Part shown: one piece after another, positions 8,155 to 16,524 of the stretch
How the letters are laid out: each line of letters opens with the position of its first letter
Position numbering within the stretch: the stretch's first letter is position 1
Source of the DNA: Flavobacterium phycosphaerae
GTDB lineage: Bacteria; Bacteroidota; Bacteroidia; Flavobacteriales; Flavobacteriaceae
DNA length: 64,000 nucleotides
Assembly: GCF_010119235.1 (NCBI RefSeq)
Contig: NZ_JAAATZ010000001.1
Span: 3,130,501 to 3,194,500 of the forward strand
Direction: 5' to 3'
Position numbers and translations under genes: made by a program
The notes under the pieces: generated by a model
Databases searched by the model: none
What the model saw: the letters and a program-made list of their open reading frames with translations, nothing else
What the model was told of the DNA's origin: nothing

Positions 8155-9069
8155 ATGAAGCTTAAAACTAGAATCTTTAATAAAATAAAAGGGCAACTCA
8201 ACAAGTTGCCCTATATAAAGCCATTGTATCAACAGTCGCAACAATGTCTTTTTCCGAATGGTCATTTTTACTCTCCCGTTTTTAATATTGCCGAGATTAA
8301 AAAAAGAGAAGATCAAATATGGAAAAACCTGAATGTAGAAGGTGTTGCGGGGATCAATCTAAGAACGGAAGACCAAAAACAATTGGCCAAAGCTTTTAGT
8401 GAATACTATGAAGAAATGCCTTTTCGAGCCTTGAAAGAAGGAAGTATTCGGTACCAATTTGAAAACACCTCTTATTCCTATACGGATGGTATCGTGTTGT
8501 ATTCGATGCTGCGTCATTACAAGCCTAAACAAGTTATTGAAATTGGCTCAGGACATACTTCATCATTGATGCTCGATACCAACGAGTTGTTTTTGGATAA
8601 CCAAGTCAAGCTGACGTTCATCGATCCTTATCCTGACAGACTATATTCCTTAATTACTGAAGCGGATAAAAACAGCGTGACCATTTACCCAACCGATGTG
8701 CAGATTATCGCTTTGGATGTTTTTGAAAAACTGGAAGCTGGTGACATCCTTTTTGTAGACAGCACCCACGTTACCAAAACCGGTAGTGATGTAAATTATA
8801 TTTTATTTGAAATTTTACCCAAACTCAAAAGCGGTGTAATCATTCATTTTCATGATATTTTTTATCCGTTTGAATATCCTAAAGACTGGATTTATCGTGG
8901 CTATAATTGGAATGAAGATTATATCTTAAGAGCTTTTCTGATGTATAATGACCAGTATGAAATTAAGTTTTTCAATCACTATATGCATTTACTGCACAAA
9001 GAAGTATATGAAAAAATGCCTATGAGTTATCAAAATATAGGCGGTAGTTTATGGATTCAGAAAAAATAG
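8155..9069 (+). CDS. class I SAM-dependent methyltransferase-like protein
   Basis: The 304 residues have a Rossmann methyltransferase core: the motif I segment VIEIGSGHTS at about 125-134, an acidic strand end (FIDPYP) near 160, and DILFVDSTH near 197. HFHDIFYPFEYP near 235 recalls the Methyltransf_24/cephalosporin-hydroxylase-like group, whose substrates are often surface glycans. The N-terminal 100 residues carry no recognised domain. It follows cphA by about 50 bases and ends two bases before the stop of the convergent regulator gene. A perfect 8-bp hairpin lies inside its early codons. Substrate unknown. Confidence 0.75.
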   Translation: MKLKTRIFNKIKGQLNKLPYIKPLYQQSQQCLFPNGHFYSPVFNIAEIKKREDQIWKNLNVEGVAGINLRTEDQKQLAKAFSEYYEEMPFRALKEGSIRYQFENTSYSYTDGIVLYSMLRHYKPKQVIEIGSGHTSSLMLDTNELFLDNQVKLTFIDPYPDRLYSLITEADKNSVTIYPTDVQIIALDVFEKLEAGDILFVDSTHVTKTGSDVNYILFEILPKLKSGVIIHFHDIFYPFEYPKDWIYRGYNWNEDYILRAFLMYNDQYEIKFFNHYMHLLHKEVYEKMPMSYQNIGGSLWIQKK

Positions 9070-9070
9070 T

Positions 9071-10045
9071 TTAGCGTACCTTAAATTTCTCTCGGTATTC
9101 CAAAGGTTTCATCCCCACCACTTTTTGAAATACTTTTCGAAATGATTTCGGATCAGTATAGCCCGATTTATCTATGATTTCAGAAACCGAAAGCTGCGAT
9201 TGTTCTAAATGGCGTTTAGCAGTTTCTATTCGGATGTTTTGCAAATATTCAATAGGTGGAATACCGGTCGCCAGCTTGAATCGTCTAACCAAATTCCGGC
9301 GGCTTGCAGGGACATCTCCCAAGACTTCTTCGAGGTTTTCTATCTGATGAAATCGTTTTTCAATTTTTTCTTGTATCGAAGAAACCAAAGCGTCATTGTG
9401 GGTATAATTTGGGCGGAACGTACCAAAATAACTCTGCTGATATCTATCCATATCAATGGCAAAAAGCTTGGCCACCTGAATGGCGATTTCATGTCCACAA
9501 TATTTTTGAACCAATAAAATAATCAAATGAAATAATGAGGTCGAACCACCACTGGTGAAAGTTCTGTCGTCTGCAGTTACCGTTTCATTGGGTTTTAATT
9601 TTACTTCCGGAAAAGCACGAGCAAAAGCAGCACAGGAATCAATATGTGTTGTAGCACTCTTCCCGTTCAATAGGCCCGAAGCTCCAAACAAAAAAGCGCC
9701 CGAACAAAAACTGGCTACCTCGGCCCCACTCCTGTATTGTTGTTGCAACCACGGAATATAAGCCAGATTCTTTCCTATAGTAGCTGGGATATCATTTGTG
9801 GTAAAGGCCGGTAGTAAAATCACATCCAAAACCCCTGTTTCCTCTGCTATCGACTGAATAGTATAGCCGTGAAAAGTAACTTCTCCGTTTTCCAATTGGG
9901 TTGGCAACTGATACATCGCAATAGCAAAAGGCGCTGTCTGTCCTTTTTCAAGGACCAATTTGTTTGCCGTTTCCAATACTTCTAAAAGAGCGGCTACACT
10001 CAAAAGTTTGTAATCTTCTGTCAATACTAATCCGACTCGCTTCAT
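9071..10045 (-). CDS. GlxA-type AraC family transcriptional regulator
   Basis: The 324 residues combine an N-terminal DJ-1/PfpI-like domain (about 1-185) with a C-terminal AraC helix-turn-helix pair (about 225-324). The DJ-1-like part carries the ASFCSGAFLFGASGLL nucleophile-elbow region. The C-terminal part includes RRNLVRRFK and SGYTDPKSFRKVFQK. Regulators of this class sense small metabolites, but the ligand here is unknown. It is transcribed away from the doxX cluster with a gap of about 125 bases, which suggests but does not prove that it controls that cluster and itself. Confidence 0.88.
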   Translation of the reverse strand: MKRVGLVLTEDYKLLSVAALLEVLETANKLVLEKGQTAPFAIAMYQLPTQLENGEVTFHGYTIQSIAEETGVLDVILLPAFTTNDIPATIGKNLAYIPWLQQQYRSGAEVASFCSGAFLFGASGLLNGKSATTHIDSCAAFARAFPEVKLKPNETVTADDRTFTSGGSTSLFHLIILLVQKYCGHEIAIQVAKLFAIDMDRYQQSYFGTFRPNYTHNDALVSSIQEKIEKRFHQIENLEEVLGDVPASRRNLVRRFKLATGIPPIEYLQNIRIETAKRHLEQSQLSVSEIIDKSGYTDPKSFRKVFQKVVGMKPLEYREKFKVR

Positions 10046-10061
10046 CCTAAATTGTTTTTAT

Positions 10062-10069
10062 CAAAAATA
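10062..10069 (-). promoter_or_regulatory. candidate -7 element for the GlxA-type regulator
   Basis: Read on the minus strand this is TATTTTTG, a match to TAnnTTTG, 16 bases upstream of the regulator start codon. No good -33 TTG was seen. Confidence 0.4.
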
Positions 10070-10134
10070 CTGATTTTGTCCTAAATGACCCTAAGTTTAA
10101 CTTTTTTGGTTATCCTTCGGGCAAATTTCTGATT

Positions 10135-10142
10135 TACTTTTG
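10135..10142 (+). promoter_or_regulatory. candidate -7 element for the doxX cluster
   Basis: TACTTTTG matches TAnnTTTG about 30 bases before the doxX start. A TTG at 10106-10108 lies 26 bases upstream of it, which is longer than the usual spacer. Confidence 0.45.
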
Positions 10143-10171
10143 TTATACTAATCTATTAAAACGAAGTATTT

Positions 10172-10546
10172 ATGAAAAAAGACAAAATCATTTTTTGGGT
10201 GGCTACCCTTATTATCTTTCTTTTTGAAGGAGTAATGCCGGCGTTCACCTCGCAAACAGAAATGGCCAAAGAAGGCCTCCGTCACTTAGGGTATCCCGAG
10301 TATTTCGGCAATGCTTTGGTGGTCTTTAAAATTTTGGGCGTATTGGTTTTAGTTATTCCCAAAGCTCCGAAAAACGTAAAAGAATGGGCTTATGCCGGCT
10401 TTGGTTTCGATTTTATTTTTGCCAGCATCAGCTATATTTGTGTGGAAGGATTTAATTTCCTTGCGGTATTTCCGTTATTCTTCTTAGGGATTTTAGCCGT
10501 GTCTTATATCTATTATCATAAGATAAGTAAAACTGTGAACGCTTAA
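10172..10546 (+). CDS. DoxX family membrane protein
   Basis: Short inner-membrane protein of 124 residues with four hydrophobic segments (about 8-20, 48-64, 72-92 and 98-116) and the DoxX-like layout with a conserved GYPEYFG region after helix 1. DoxX-like proteins are linked to redox or thiosulfate metabolism in some organisms, but many stand-alone copies have no known role. It is the first gene of a run of six small same-strand genes and diverges from the GlxA/AraC regulator. Confidence 0.82.
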   Translation: MKKDKIIFWVATLIIFLFEGVMPAFTSQTEMAKEGLRHLGYPEYFGNALVVFKILGVLVLVIPKAPKNVKEWAYAGFGFDFIFASISYICVEGFNFLAVFPLFFLGILAVSYIYYHKISKTVNA

Positions 10547-10551
10547 TTTTT

Positions 10552-10761
10552 ATGGTCGAAGTATTTAAAACTAACGTACAAAAAACCAAACAAGCAACAG
10601 CTTTAATCGTAATTTTGTCTAATCGATTTGCTAATACGACCATTCTTTTTGATTTAGAAGATTGTGATAAAATACTTCGCGTAGAAAGCCATAGTATTAA
10701 TTCGGCTGCCATTATTGAAGTCGTTCAAGCGCAGGGCTATCACTGTGAAATTTTAAACTAA
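10552..10761 (+). CDS. small HMA-like ferredoxin-fold protein without CXXC
   Basis: The 69 residues show a strand-helix-strand-strand-helix-strand pattern (TALIVILSN, TILFDLEDCDKILRVES, INSAAIIEVVQAQGYHCEIL) like the heavy-metal-associated domain. The metal-binding CXXC at loop 1 is absent (SNRFAN instead). Such small proteins are common in Flavobacteria and their function is unknown. It begins 5 bases after doxX, and its stop codon abuts the next ATG, so it belongs to the cluster transcript. Confidence 0.7.
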   Translation: MVEVFKTNVQKTKQATALIVILSNRFANTTILFDLEDCDKILRVESHSINSAAIIEVVQAQGYHCEILN

Positions 10762-11124
10762 ATGAAAACAACTTTTAAAAGTATCGATAAGTATATTGCC
10801 ATGCAACCCGAGGAAGTGCAGGTCATATTGGAAGCCATCCGACAAACCATAAGAAAGGCTGCCCCTCAAGCGGAAGAAGCCATCAGTTACCAAATGCCGG
10901 CTTTCAAATGCCACGGCCCTTTGGTTTATTTTGCCGCCTACAAAAACCATATTGGCTTTTATCCAACCGGTACAGGTATCAAAGCTTTTCAAAAGGAAAT
11001 AGAGGTTTACAAAAATTCTAAAGGAGCGGTTCAGTTTCCTTTAGACCAGCCAATTCCGCATAAGTTAATTACCCAAATGGTACGATTTAAACTAAACGAA
11101 AATTTAAACAAATTAAACAAATGA
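10762..11124 (+). CDS. DUF1801 (YdhG-like) domain protein
   Basis: The 120-residue single-domain DUF1801 protein carries the typical MQPEEVQVILEAIRQ helix, the EEAISYQMPAF segment and the FYPTGTGIKAF strand. The fold is that of the YdhG/iron-chaperone-like superfamily; the function is not established, although some members are annotated as iron chaperones. It starts immediately after the HMA-like gene and overlaps the next gene by 4 bases, so translational coupling is likely. Confidence 0.85.
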   Translation: MKTTFKSIDKYIAMQPEEVQVILEAIRQTIRKAAPQAEEAISYQMPAFKCHGPLVYFAAYKNHIGFYPTGTGIKAFQKEIEVYKNSKGAVQFPLDQPIPHKLITQMVRFKLNENLNKLNK

Positions 11125-11525
11125 TAACCATACAAAACACCGTAAAAGCTCCCATTGAAAAGGTATGGGCATTTTGGACACAACCCGAACACATCACCCA
11201 ATGGAATAATGCTTCCGAGGATTGGCATACGCCCAAAGCCAGTAATGATCTTACAGTGGGTGGAAAATTCTGTGCTACGATGGCTTCCCGAGATGGTGCT
11301 ATGAGCTTTGATTTTGAAGGCACTTACACCGCCATTAAAGAATTAGCATTAATTGAATATGTGATAGCTGACGGACGAAAAGTAAGCATAACATTTGAAG
11401 TTACCCCGGAAGGCGTAGACATTACCGAAAGTTTTGACCCTGAAAAAGTAAATCCCGAGGAAATGCAACGTCAAGGTTGGCAAAACATCTTAGATAATTT
11501 TAAGAAATACACAGAACAACACTAA
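11121..11525 (+). CDS. SRPBCC / AHSA1 domain protein
   Basis: START-like (AHSA1) protein of 134 residues. Recognisable parts are IEKVWAFWTQPEHITQWNNA at the N-terminus, the GGKFCATMASRDG strand turn and the C-terminal QGWQNILDNFKKY helix, all typical of the activator-of-Hsp90-ATPase-like group. These proteins have a hydrophobic cavity and unknown ligands. The ATG overlaps the end of the DUF1801 gene by 4 bases. Confidence 0.88.
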   Translation: MITIQNTVKAPIEKVWAFWTQPEHITQWNNASEDWHTPKASNDLTVGGKFCATMASRDGAMSFDFEGTYTAIKELALIEYVIADGRKVSITFEVTPEGVDITESFDPEKVNPEEMQRQGWQNILDNFKKYTEQH

Positions 11526-11536
11526 AAATACAAATT

Positions 11537-11950
11537 ATGACCAAGCAAATATGGCTTAATCTTCCGGTGAAAGAGGCCTCGAAATCAAAAGAATTTTATA
11601 CTGCTTTAGGTTTTAAATTTTTAGAAGAAAGAACCACACCTGATTCCGCCTGCATGTTGGTGGGTGAAAACAATTTTGTCATCATGTTGTTTTCGGAAAC
11701 GATGTTCCAAAGTTTTATTCAACACAACATTACAGACACCGAAAAATCCGCTGAATTTTTAATTTCTATTGATGCTGAAAATCGGGATGAACTAGACGCA
11801 TTGGCTCAAAAAGCAAAAGCGGCCGGTGGAATTGTTTATGCCGCTCCGGGTGAAAACCAAGGTTGGATGTACGGCTGTGGCTTTTGTGATTTAGACGGGC
11901 ACCGTTGGAATGTATTGCATATGGACTTCAGTAAAATGCCCAAACAGTAA
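11537..11950 (+). CDS. VOC family protein (glyoxalase/extradiol-type)
   Basis: The 137 residues carry a paired beta-alpha-beta-beta-beta fold of the vicinal oxygen chelate superfamily: LPVKEASKSKEFYTALGF at the start, CMLVGENNFVIML in the middle, and GCGFCDLDGHRWNVLHMD near the end with a possible metal-ligand region. Members range from glyoxalases to resistance proteins; the substrate is unknown. It follows the SRPBCC gene by 11 bases within the same cluster. Confidence 0.86.
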   Translation: MTKQIWLNLPVKEASKSKEFYTALGFKFLEERTTPDSACMLVGENNFVIMLFSETMFQSFIQHNITDTEKSAEFLISIDAENRDELDALAQKAKAAGGIVYAAPGENQGWMYGCGFCDLDGHRWNVLHMDFSKMPKQ

Positions 11951-11981
11951 AAAAAATAGTAAACTTTAAAAACAATAAAAA

Positions 11982-12413
11982 ATGGCACAGGTTAACCCTT
12001 ATTTAATTTTTAACGGAAATTGCGAAGAAGCATTTCTGTTTTATCAATCCGTATTTGGCGGAACTTTCCCTTATATGGGAAAATATAGTGAAATGCCTAA
12101 AATGGATGGTTGTCCGGAGGTGAGTCCGGCGGATGCTAACCGAATTATGCACGTCTCCTTACCTATCGGGAATACTATCCTGATGGGAGGTGACAGCAAT
12201 GCTGCAAGTGGTGATGTTGCTTTTGGAAATAATTTCCATGTATCCATTAACACCGACAGCAAAGAAGAAGCTGACCGCATTTTTAACGGATTATCAGCAG
12301 GTGGCGAGCCCTTTATGCCTATGGACAAAACGTTTTGGGGCGCCTACTTTGGGATGTTCAAAGATAAGTTCGGCATTCACTGGATGGTCAACTTTGACGA
12401 AAACGAAAAATAA
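11982..12413 (+). CDS. PhnB-like VOC family protein
   Basis: The 143-residue PhnB-like (3-demethylubiquinone-9 methyltransferase-like) VOC protein has the family signature AQVNPYLIFNGNCEEAFLFYQ at the start and WGAYFGMFKDKFGIHWMV at the end. Despite the database name, members are not methyltransferases; their role is unknown. It is the last gene of the doxX cluster and is closed by a clear terminator shared with the convergent glmM. Confidence 0.88.
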   Translation: MAQVNPYLIFNGNCEEAFLFYQSVFGGTFPYMGKYSEMPKMDGCPEVSPADANRIMHVSLPIGNTILMGGDSNAASGDVAFGNNFHVSINTDSKEEADRIFNGLSAGGEPFMPMDKTFWGAYFGMFKDKFGIHWMVNFDENEK

Positions 12414-12430
12414 AATACAATGAAAAAGAA

Positions 12431-12460
12431 AACCCTTTCAGCAATTGAAAGGGTTTTTTA
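12431..12460. terminator. terminator between the VOC gene and glmM
   Basis: AACCCTTTC (12431-12439) pairs with GAAAGGGTT (12447-12455), followed by a T-run. The A-rich flank on the left gives a weaker T-run in the other direction, so it may serve both convergent transcripts. Confidence 0.85.
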
Positions 12461-12486
12461 ATACTATTATTTTAAAGCGACTGAAA

Positions 12487-13875
12487 CTAAATTCCGGCTA
12501 CTGCTTTAATTTCATCTATAATTCGTAACGCTAAAGCATCGGCTGCCTCCTGTGTTGGTGCTTCGGTATAAATACGAATAATAGGTTCAGTATTGGATTT
12601 GCGCAAGTGCACCCATTCGGTAGCAAAATCTATTTTAACGCCATCAATAGTAGAGATATTTTCGTTTTTATACTTTTCGGTCATACCTACCAAAATAGCA
12701 TCTACATCAATTTGTGGTGTCAATTCTATTTTATTTTTGCTCATATAGTATTGCGGATACGAGGCTCTTAGCTCCGCCACAGTCATATCTAAACCGGCTA
12801 AATGAGTTAAGAACAAAGCCACACCCACCAAACTGTCACGCCCGTAGTGCAACTCCGGATAAATAATCCCTCCGTTACCTTCTCCTCCTATTATGGCATT
12901 GGTAGACTTCATTAACTCCACCACATTCACTTCACCTACAGCACTGGCTTGATAACTGCCCTGGTGTTTGTTGGTAATATCGCGCAGGGCTCTTGAAGAG
13001 GACATATTAGAAACCGTATTGCCGGGTGTTTTACTCAACACATAATCGGCACAAGCCACCAAGGTATATTCTTCGCCAAACATTTCGCCATCATTAGAAA
13101 TAAAAGCCAAACGGTCAACATCCGGGTCAACTACAATTCCAAAATCAGCTTTCTCTTCTACCACCAATTTACAGATATCTCCCAAATGTTCTTTCAAAGG
13201 CTCAGGGTTATGAGGAAAATGACCATTCGGCTCACAGTATAATTTCACACACTCCACGCCCATTTGTTCCAATAACTTCGGAATGATAATCCCTCCGGAT
13301 GAATTTACGCCATCAACTACTACTTTGAATTTTCTTTTGGCTACGGCTTCTGCATCTACCAATGGTAATTCCAAAACCTCATCAATATGAATATCCATGT
13401 AAGCATCATTCATCGTAATTTCGCCCAAACTGTCTACATCCGAAAAATCAAACGCTTCGGCTTCGGCAATTTCCAAAATCTTAGCCCCATCGGCTCCGCT
13501 TAAAAATTCTCCTTTGGCATTCAACAACTTCAAGGCATTCCATTGTTTCGGATTGTGAGAAGCTGTCAAAATAATACCGCCGTCCGCTTGCTCCAAAGGC
13601 ACGGCCACTTCTACCGTTGGTGTAGTCGACAAACCTAAATCAATCACATTTATGCCTAAACCAATTAAAGTATTCACCACCAAATAATGAATCATAGGTC
13701 CGGAGATACGGGCATCACGACCAATTACAACGGTTAGTTTATCTTTTTGTATGTTGTTTTTCAGAAAGGTTCCGTAAGCCGAAGCAAATTTCACGGCATC
13801 TACCGGCGTTAAATTATCGCCCACTTTGCCGCCAATTGTTCCGCGAATTCCTGATATTGATTTGATTAGAGTCAT
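12487..13875 (-). CDS. glmM: phosphoglucosamine mutase GlmM
   Basis: Interconverts glucosamine-6-phosphate and glucosamine-1-phosphate in UDP-GlcNAc synthesis (peptidoglycan and lipopolysaccharide precursors). All four domains of the alpha-D-phosphohexomutase family are present in 462 residues. The phosphoserine loop is TASHNPKQW at about 104-112, the metal loop DPDVDRL near 245-255, the sugar-specificity loop GGEGNGG near 325-330, and the phosphate-binding RKSNTEP near 425. Flavobacterial GlmM is often annotated simply as phosphoglucomutase/phosphomannomutase. A -7-like element lies upstream on the minus strand. Confidence 0.9.
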   Translation of the reverse strand: MTLIKSISGIRGTIGGKVGDNLTPVDAVKFASAYGTFLKNNIQKDKLTVVIGRDARISGPMIHYLVVNTLIGLGINVIDLGLSTTPTVEVAVPLEQADGGIILTASHNPKQWNALKLLNAKGEFLSGADGAKILEIAEAEAFDFSDVDSLGEITMNDAYMDIHIDEVLELPLVDAEAVAKRKFKVVVDGVNSSGGIIIPKLLEQMGVECVKLYCEPNGHFPHNPEPLKEHLGDICKLVVEEKADFGIVVDPDVDRLAFISNDGEMFGEEYTLVACADYVLSKTPGNTVSNMSSSRALRDITNKHQGSYQASAVGEVNVVELMKSTNAIIGGEGNGGIIYPELHYGRDSLVGVALFLTHLAGLDMTVAELRASYPQYYMSKNKIELTPQIDVDAILVGMTEKYKNENISTIDGVKIDFATEWVHLRKSNTEPIIRIYTEAPTQEAADALALRIIDEIKAVAGI

Positions 13876-13916
13876 TTTGATTCTTTTGAAATTGAATGTT
13901 AAATTTTAAATGCTTA

Positions 13917-13942
13917 CAAATATAAAGAATGGTGTTTTTCAA
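13917..13942 (-). promoter_or_regulatory. candidate glmM promoter
   Basis: On the minus strand TTG (13940-13942) is followed after 15 bases by TATATTTG (13917-13924), which matches TAnnTTTG. The spacer is slightly shorter than usual. The start codon of glmM is about 40 bases downstream. Confidence 0.5.
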
Positions 13943-13992
13943 TTCTAATTTAAAATTCAAAATTTATAATTTAAAATTGCTAAATTAGGCAC

Positions 13993-14576
13993 ATGAACTT
14001 CTTAGCTCACATCTATCTTTCCGGCGAAAACGATTTGGTAAAAATCGGAAACTTCATGGCGGACAGCATTCGGGGCATTCTTATGAAAACTATCCTGAAG
14101 AAATCAGAAAAGGCATTTTACTGCACCGTTCTATAGATAGTTTTACCGACATGCATCCTATTTATCGTCAAAGCAAGCATCGCTTACATGAAAAATACGG
14201 GCATTATTCAGGCGTAATCATGGATATTTTCTACGATCATTTTTTGGCCAAAAATTGGAAAACCTATTCAGACGAAAAACTGGAAACCTATGCCGAAAAT
14301 TTCTATACGCTGTTAACCAACCACCAGGAAGTACTGACGGAAAGAGCCAAAGGAATGCTGCCATATATGATTGGAAGGAATTGGCTGGTGAGTTATGCCA
14401 CCATTGAAGGGCTGGAAATGATCATGTTTCAAATGGATCACCGCACCAAGAACAGAGTGGACATGCACGAATCAATAGTAGAACTCAAACAATTTTACAC
14501 CGAATTTGAAAACGAATTCACGCTGTTTTTTGAAGAATTGCGAAAACATTGCCAACAAAAGCTGGCAGAACTTTAA
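13993..14576 (+). pseudogene. acpH: acyl carrier protein phosphodiesterase, frameshifted
   Basis: AcpH-type hydrolase that removes the 4'-phosphopantetheine arm from ACP. The ATG at 13993 opens MNFLAHIYLSGEN and runs through GNFMADSIRG, then leaves frame. The remainder, from HSYENYPEEIRKGILL to the end, is in another frame. Adding one base at the GGGG run (14072-14075, expected GGN-CAT) restores a single 194-residue protein with the HRSIDSFTD motif typical of the HD-like family. The break is internal and no other damage is seen. The part after 14151 alone would lack the N-terminal metal ligands. The CLC channel gene follows by about 40 bases. Confidence 0.85.
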
Positions 14577-14623
14577 AATTGACGGCAGTTATTGTATTTT
14601 AGCACTTCAAAAGTTTGAAAATA

Positions 14624-16444
14624 ATGCCGTCGAACAAAGCTTCCTTTTTTAAAATTATTATCCGAAGTATTTTCAGAAGAGCCGAACACATGGTTTTTCT
14701 GCTGAAGGACAAATTAAGCGAAAGAAACTTTATCTATTTCGCCAGTGTGGCCGTGGCCATTACCTGTTCGTTTGCCGTAATTATACTAAAGAGTTTTGCG
14801 CACAATATTTTCCTTTGGGCCAATGATATCAATGGGTTTCTGAAACTTCCTTATATCAACAGTTTACTGCCGATTGCCGGTATCCTGCTGACCGTTTTTG
14901 TGATTCGGAATTTCCTGGATAACAACTTGGAAAAAGGAAGTTCAAAAGTACTGTATGCGGTAGCCAAAAAAGGCGGTATACTTCCCAAAAAACAAATGTA
15001 TGCCCAAATAATCACCAGCTCTTTAACAGTAGGACTCGGAGGTTCTGCCGGATTAGAAAGTCCGATCGTAATTACCGGAGCGGCTTTTGGTTCCAACTTT
15101 GCGCAAAAATACCATTTATCACAAAAAGACAGAATACTGTTGTTAGCCTGTGGTGTGGCAGCCGGAATTGGTGCTGCGTTCAACGCTCCCATTGCCGGAG
15201 TTTTATTTGCTATCGAAGTGGTTTTGACCGATATAACTATTTCGGCTTTTATTCCGATTATCATTTCGGCCGCGACCGGTGCTTTGATTTCAACGGTAAC
15301 CTTAAGTCACGATGTGATTTTGAATTTTGAACAAACCCTAAAATTTGATTACCACAATACACCTTACTATATTTTACTGGGCATTTTGGCCGGATTGACT
15401 TCTATTTATCATGCTCGGAATTTTCAAAAGATTGAAAAGTTTTTCGGCAGCTTTAAAAACAAAGGCTATCGTAGAGCGCTTTTCGGAGCTTCTATTTTGG
15501 CCATTTTAATTTTCTTTTTCCCCACCTTGTTCGGAGAAGGTTATGAAACTATTAAGACCCTGGCCTCCAAAAATCCGAGTGTTTTATTGGATAATACCAT
15601 GCTTGAAAAGTTTAAAAGCAGCGAATGGGTGTTGTTGGCTTTTGTTGGGGTAACCATGCTCTTAAAAGCGTTTGCTACCGGTTTAACATTAGGTAGTGGC
15701 GGTAACGGTGGAAACTTTGCACCTTCGCTTTTTGTGGGTTCTTATCTGGGCTTTGTGGTGGCAAAAACGGTAAATCTTTTAAACTTCACGCATCATTTAC
15801 CTATAGCCAATTTTACCATTGTAGGCATGGCCGGAATTTTGAGCGGATTGTTTCATGCCCCATTGACAGCCATTTTCCTTATTGGTGAGATTACCGGAGG
15901 CTACGATTTAATGGTCCCATTGATGATAGTGTCTTCGGTAAGTTTTGCGGTTTCCAAACAGTTTGAAAAGCACTCCATGGATGTTAAAAGTTTGGCCGAT
16001 AAAGGCGATGTATTTACCAGCGACAAAGACAAGAATATCCTGCAAAGTATTGATTTTTATAATTTGGTACAGCAAAATTACAGAACACTGACCCTGCAAG
16101 ATTCGCCCAGTGAAGCCGTAACTATTTTTGCTACCACCGACCAAAAAATAATCCCGATTATTGACGAACATAAAGTGCTGATTGGTCTTATCGATTTTGA
16201 TGAAGTCAAAGCCTTTATTTTCAATCCGAATCATTTGAAATTTATGACGATGAGCGAAATCATCAGCCAACCCAAAGAATTCCTCTTGTTTGAAGACAAA
16301 CCGGAGAAAATCATGAGGTCGTTTGAAGTGTCCAAAAGTCCTATTTTGCCGGTTATTCACAAAGGAAAATATTTTGGTTTTTTATCCAAAATTGATGTCC
16401 TCGAAAGTTATCGTCAACGCTTAAAAGAGATGGTGATTGATTAA
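14624..16444 (+). CDS. CLC-type chloride channel or antiporter with CBS domains
   Basis: Integral membrane CLC protein with about ten or more hydrophobic helices (roughly residues 40-440) and a C-terminal CBS-domain pair (about 475-600). The selectivity segments are visible: GGSAGLESPI near 145, where the Glu matches the gating glutamate of GREGP, and GSGGNGGNFAPSLF near 360. The gating Glu suggests a proton-coupled antiporter, but the intracellular proton glutamate was not traced. An in-frame TTG at 14615 would add three residues; the ATG at 14624 is preferred. It may be co-transcribed with the preceding acpH. Confidence 0.88.
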   Translation: MPSNKASFFKIIIRSIFRRAEHMVFLLKDKLSERNFIYFASVAVAITCSFAVIILKSFAHNIFLWANDINGFLKLPYINSLLPIAGILLTVFVIRNFLDNNLEKGSSKVLYAVAKKGGILPKKQMYAQIITSSLTVGLGGSAGLESPIVITGAAFGSNFAQKYHLSQKDRILLLACGVAAGIGAAFNAPIAGVLFAIEVVLTDITISAFIPIIISAATGALISTVTLSHDVILNFEQTLKFDYHNTPYYILLGILAGLTSIYHARNFQKIEKFFGSFKNKGYRRALFGASILAILIFFFPTLFGEGYETIKTLASKNPSVLLDNTMLEKFKSSEWVLLAFVGVTMLLKAFATGLTLGSGGNGGNFAPSLFVGSYLGFVVAKTVNLLNFTHHLPIANFTIVGMAGILSGLFHAPLTAIFLIGEITGGYDLMVPLMIVSSVSFAVSKQFEKHSMDVKSLADKGDVFTSDKDKNILQSIDFYNLVQQNYRTLTLQDSPSEAVTIFATTDQKIIPIIDEHKVLIGLIDFDEVKAFIFNPNHLKFMTMSEIISQPKEFLLFEDKPEKIMRSFEVSKSPILPVIHKGKYFGFLSKIDVLESYRQRLKEMVID

Positions 16445-16498
16445 TCTTTTTTACTAATAACTTCTACTCCTACTGTTTAAAATTTCCTTCCAAAACAC

Positions 16499-16506
16499 TA
16501 CCTTTG
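16499..16506 (+). promoter_or_regulatory. candidate uvrA -7 element (TACCTTTG)
   Basis: An exact TAnnTTTG match lies 18 bases upstream of the uvrA ATG at 16525. No -33 TTG at good spacing was found. A LexA-type operator was not recognised. Confidence 0.45.
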
Positions 16507-16524
16507 CGTTTTGCCAAAAATGCT

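Noticed and set aside
10552..10761. Copper chaperone (CopZ-like) assignment of the 69-residue protein
   Set aside because: The CXXC metal motif is missing and no copper ATPase or regulator lies nearby.
13946..13985. AT-rich near-repeat upstream of acpH as a member of the heptamer arrays
   Set aside because: The pattern is loose with no constant 7-base period; it is probably simple AT-rich sequence.
15908..16360. 150-residue minus-strand frame under the CLC gene
   Set aside because: It is antisense to the CBS-domain coding sequence of the channel gene; low-complexity, His/Asn-rich translation, no supporting signal.
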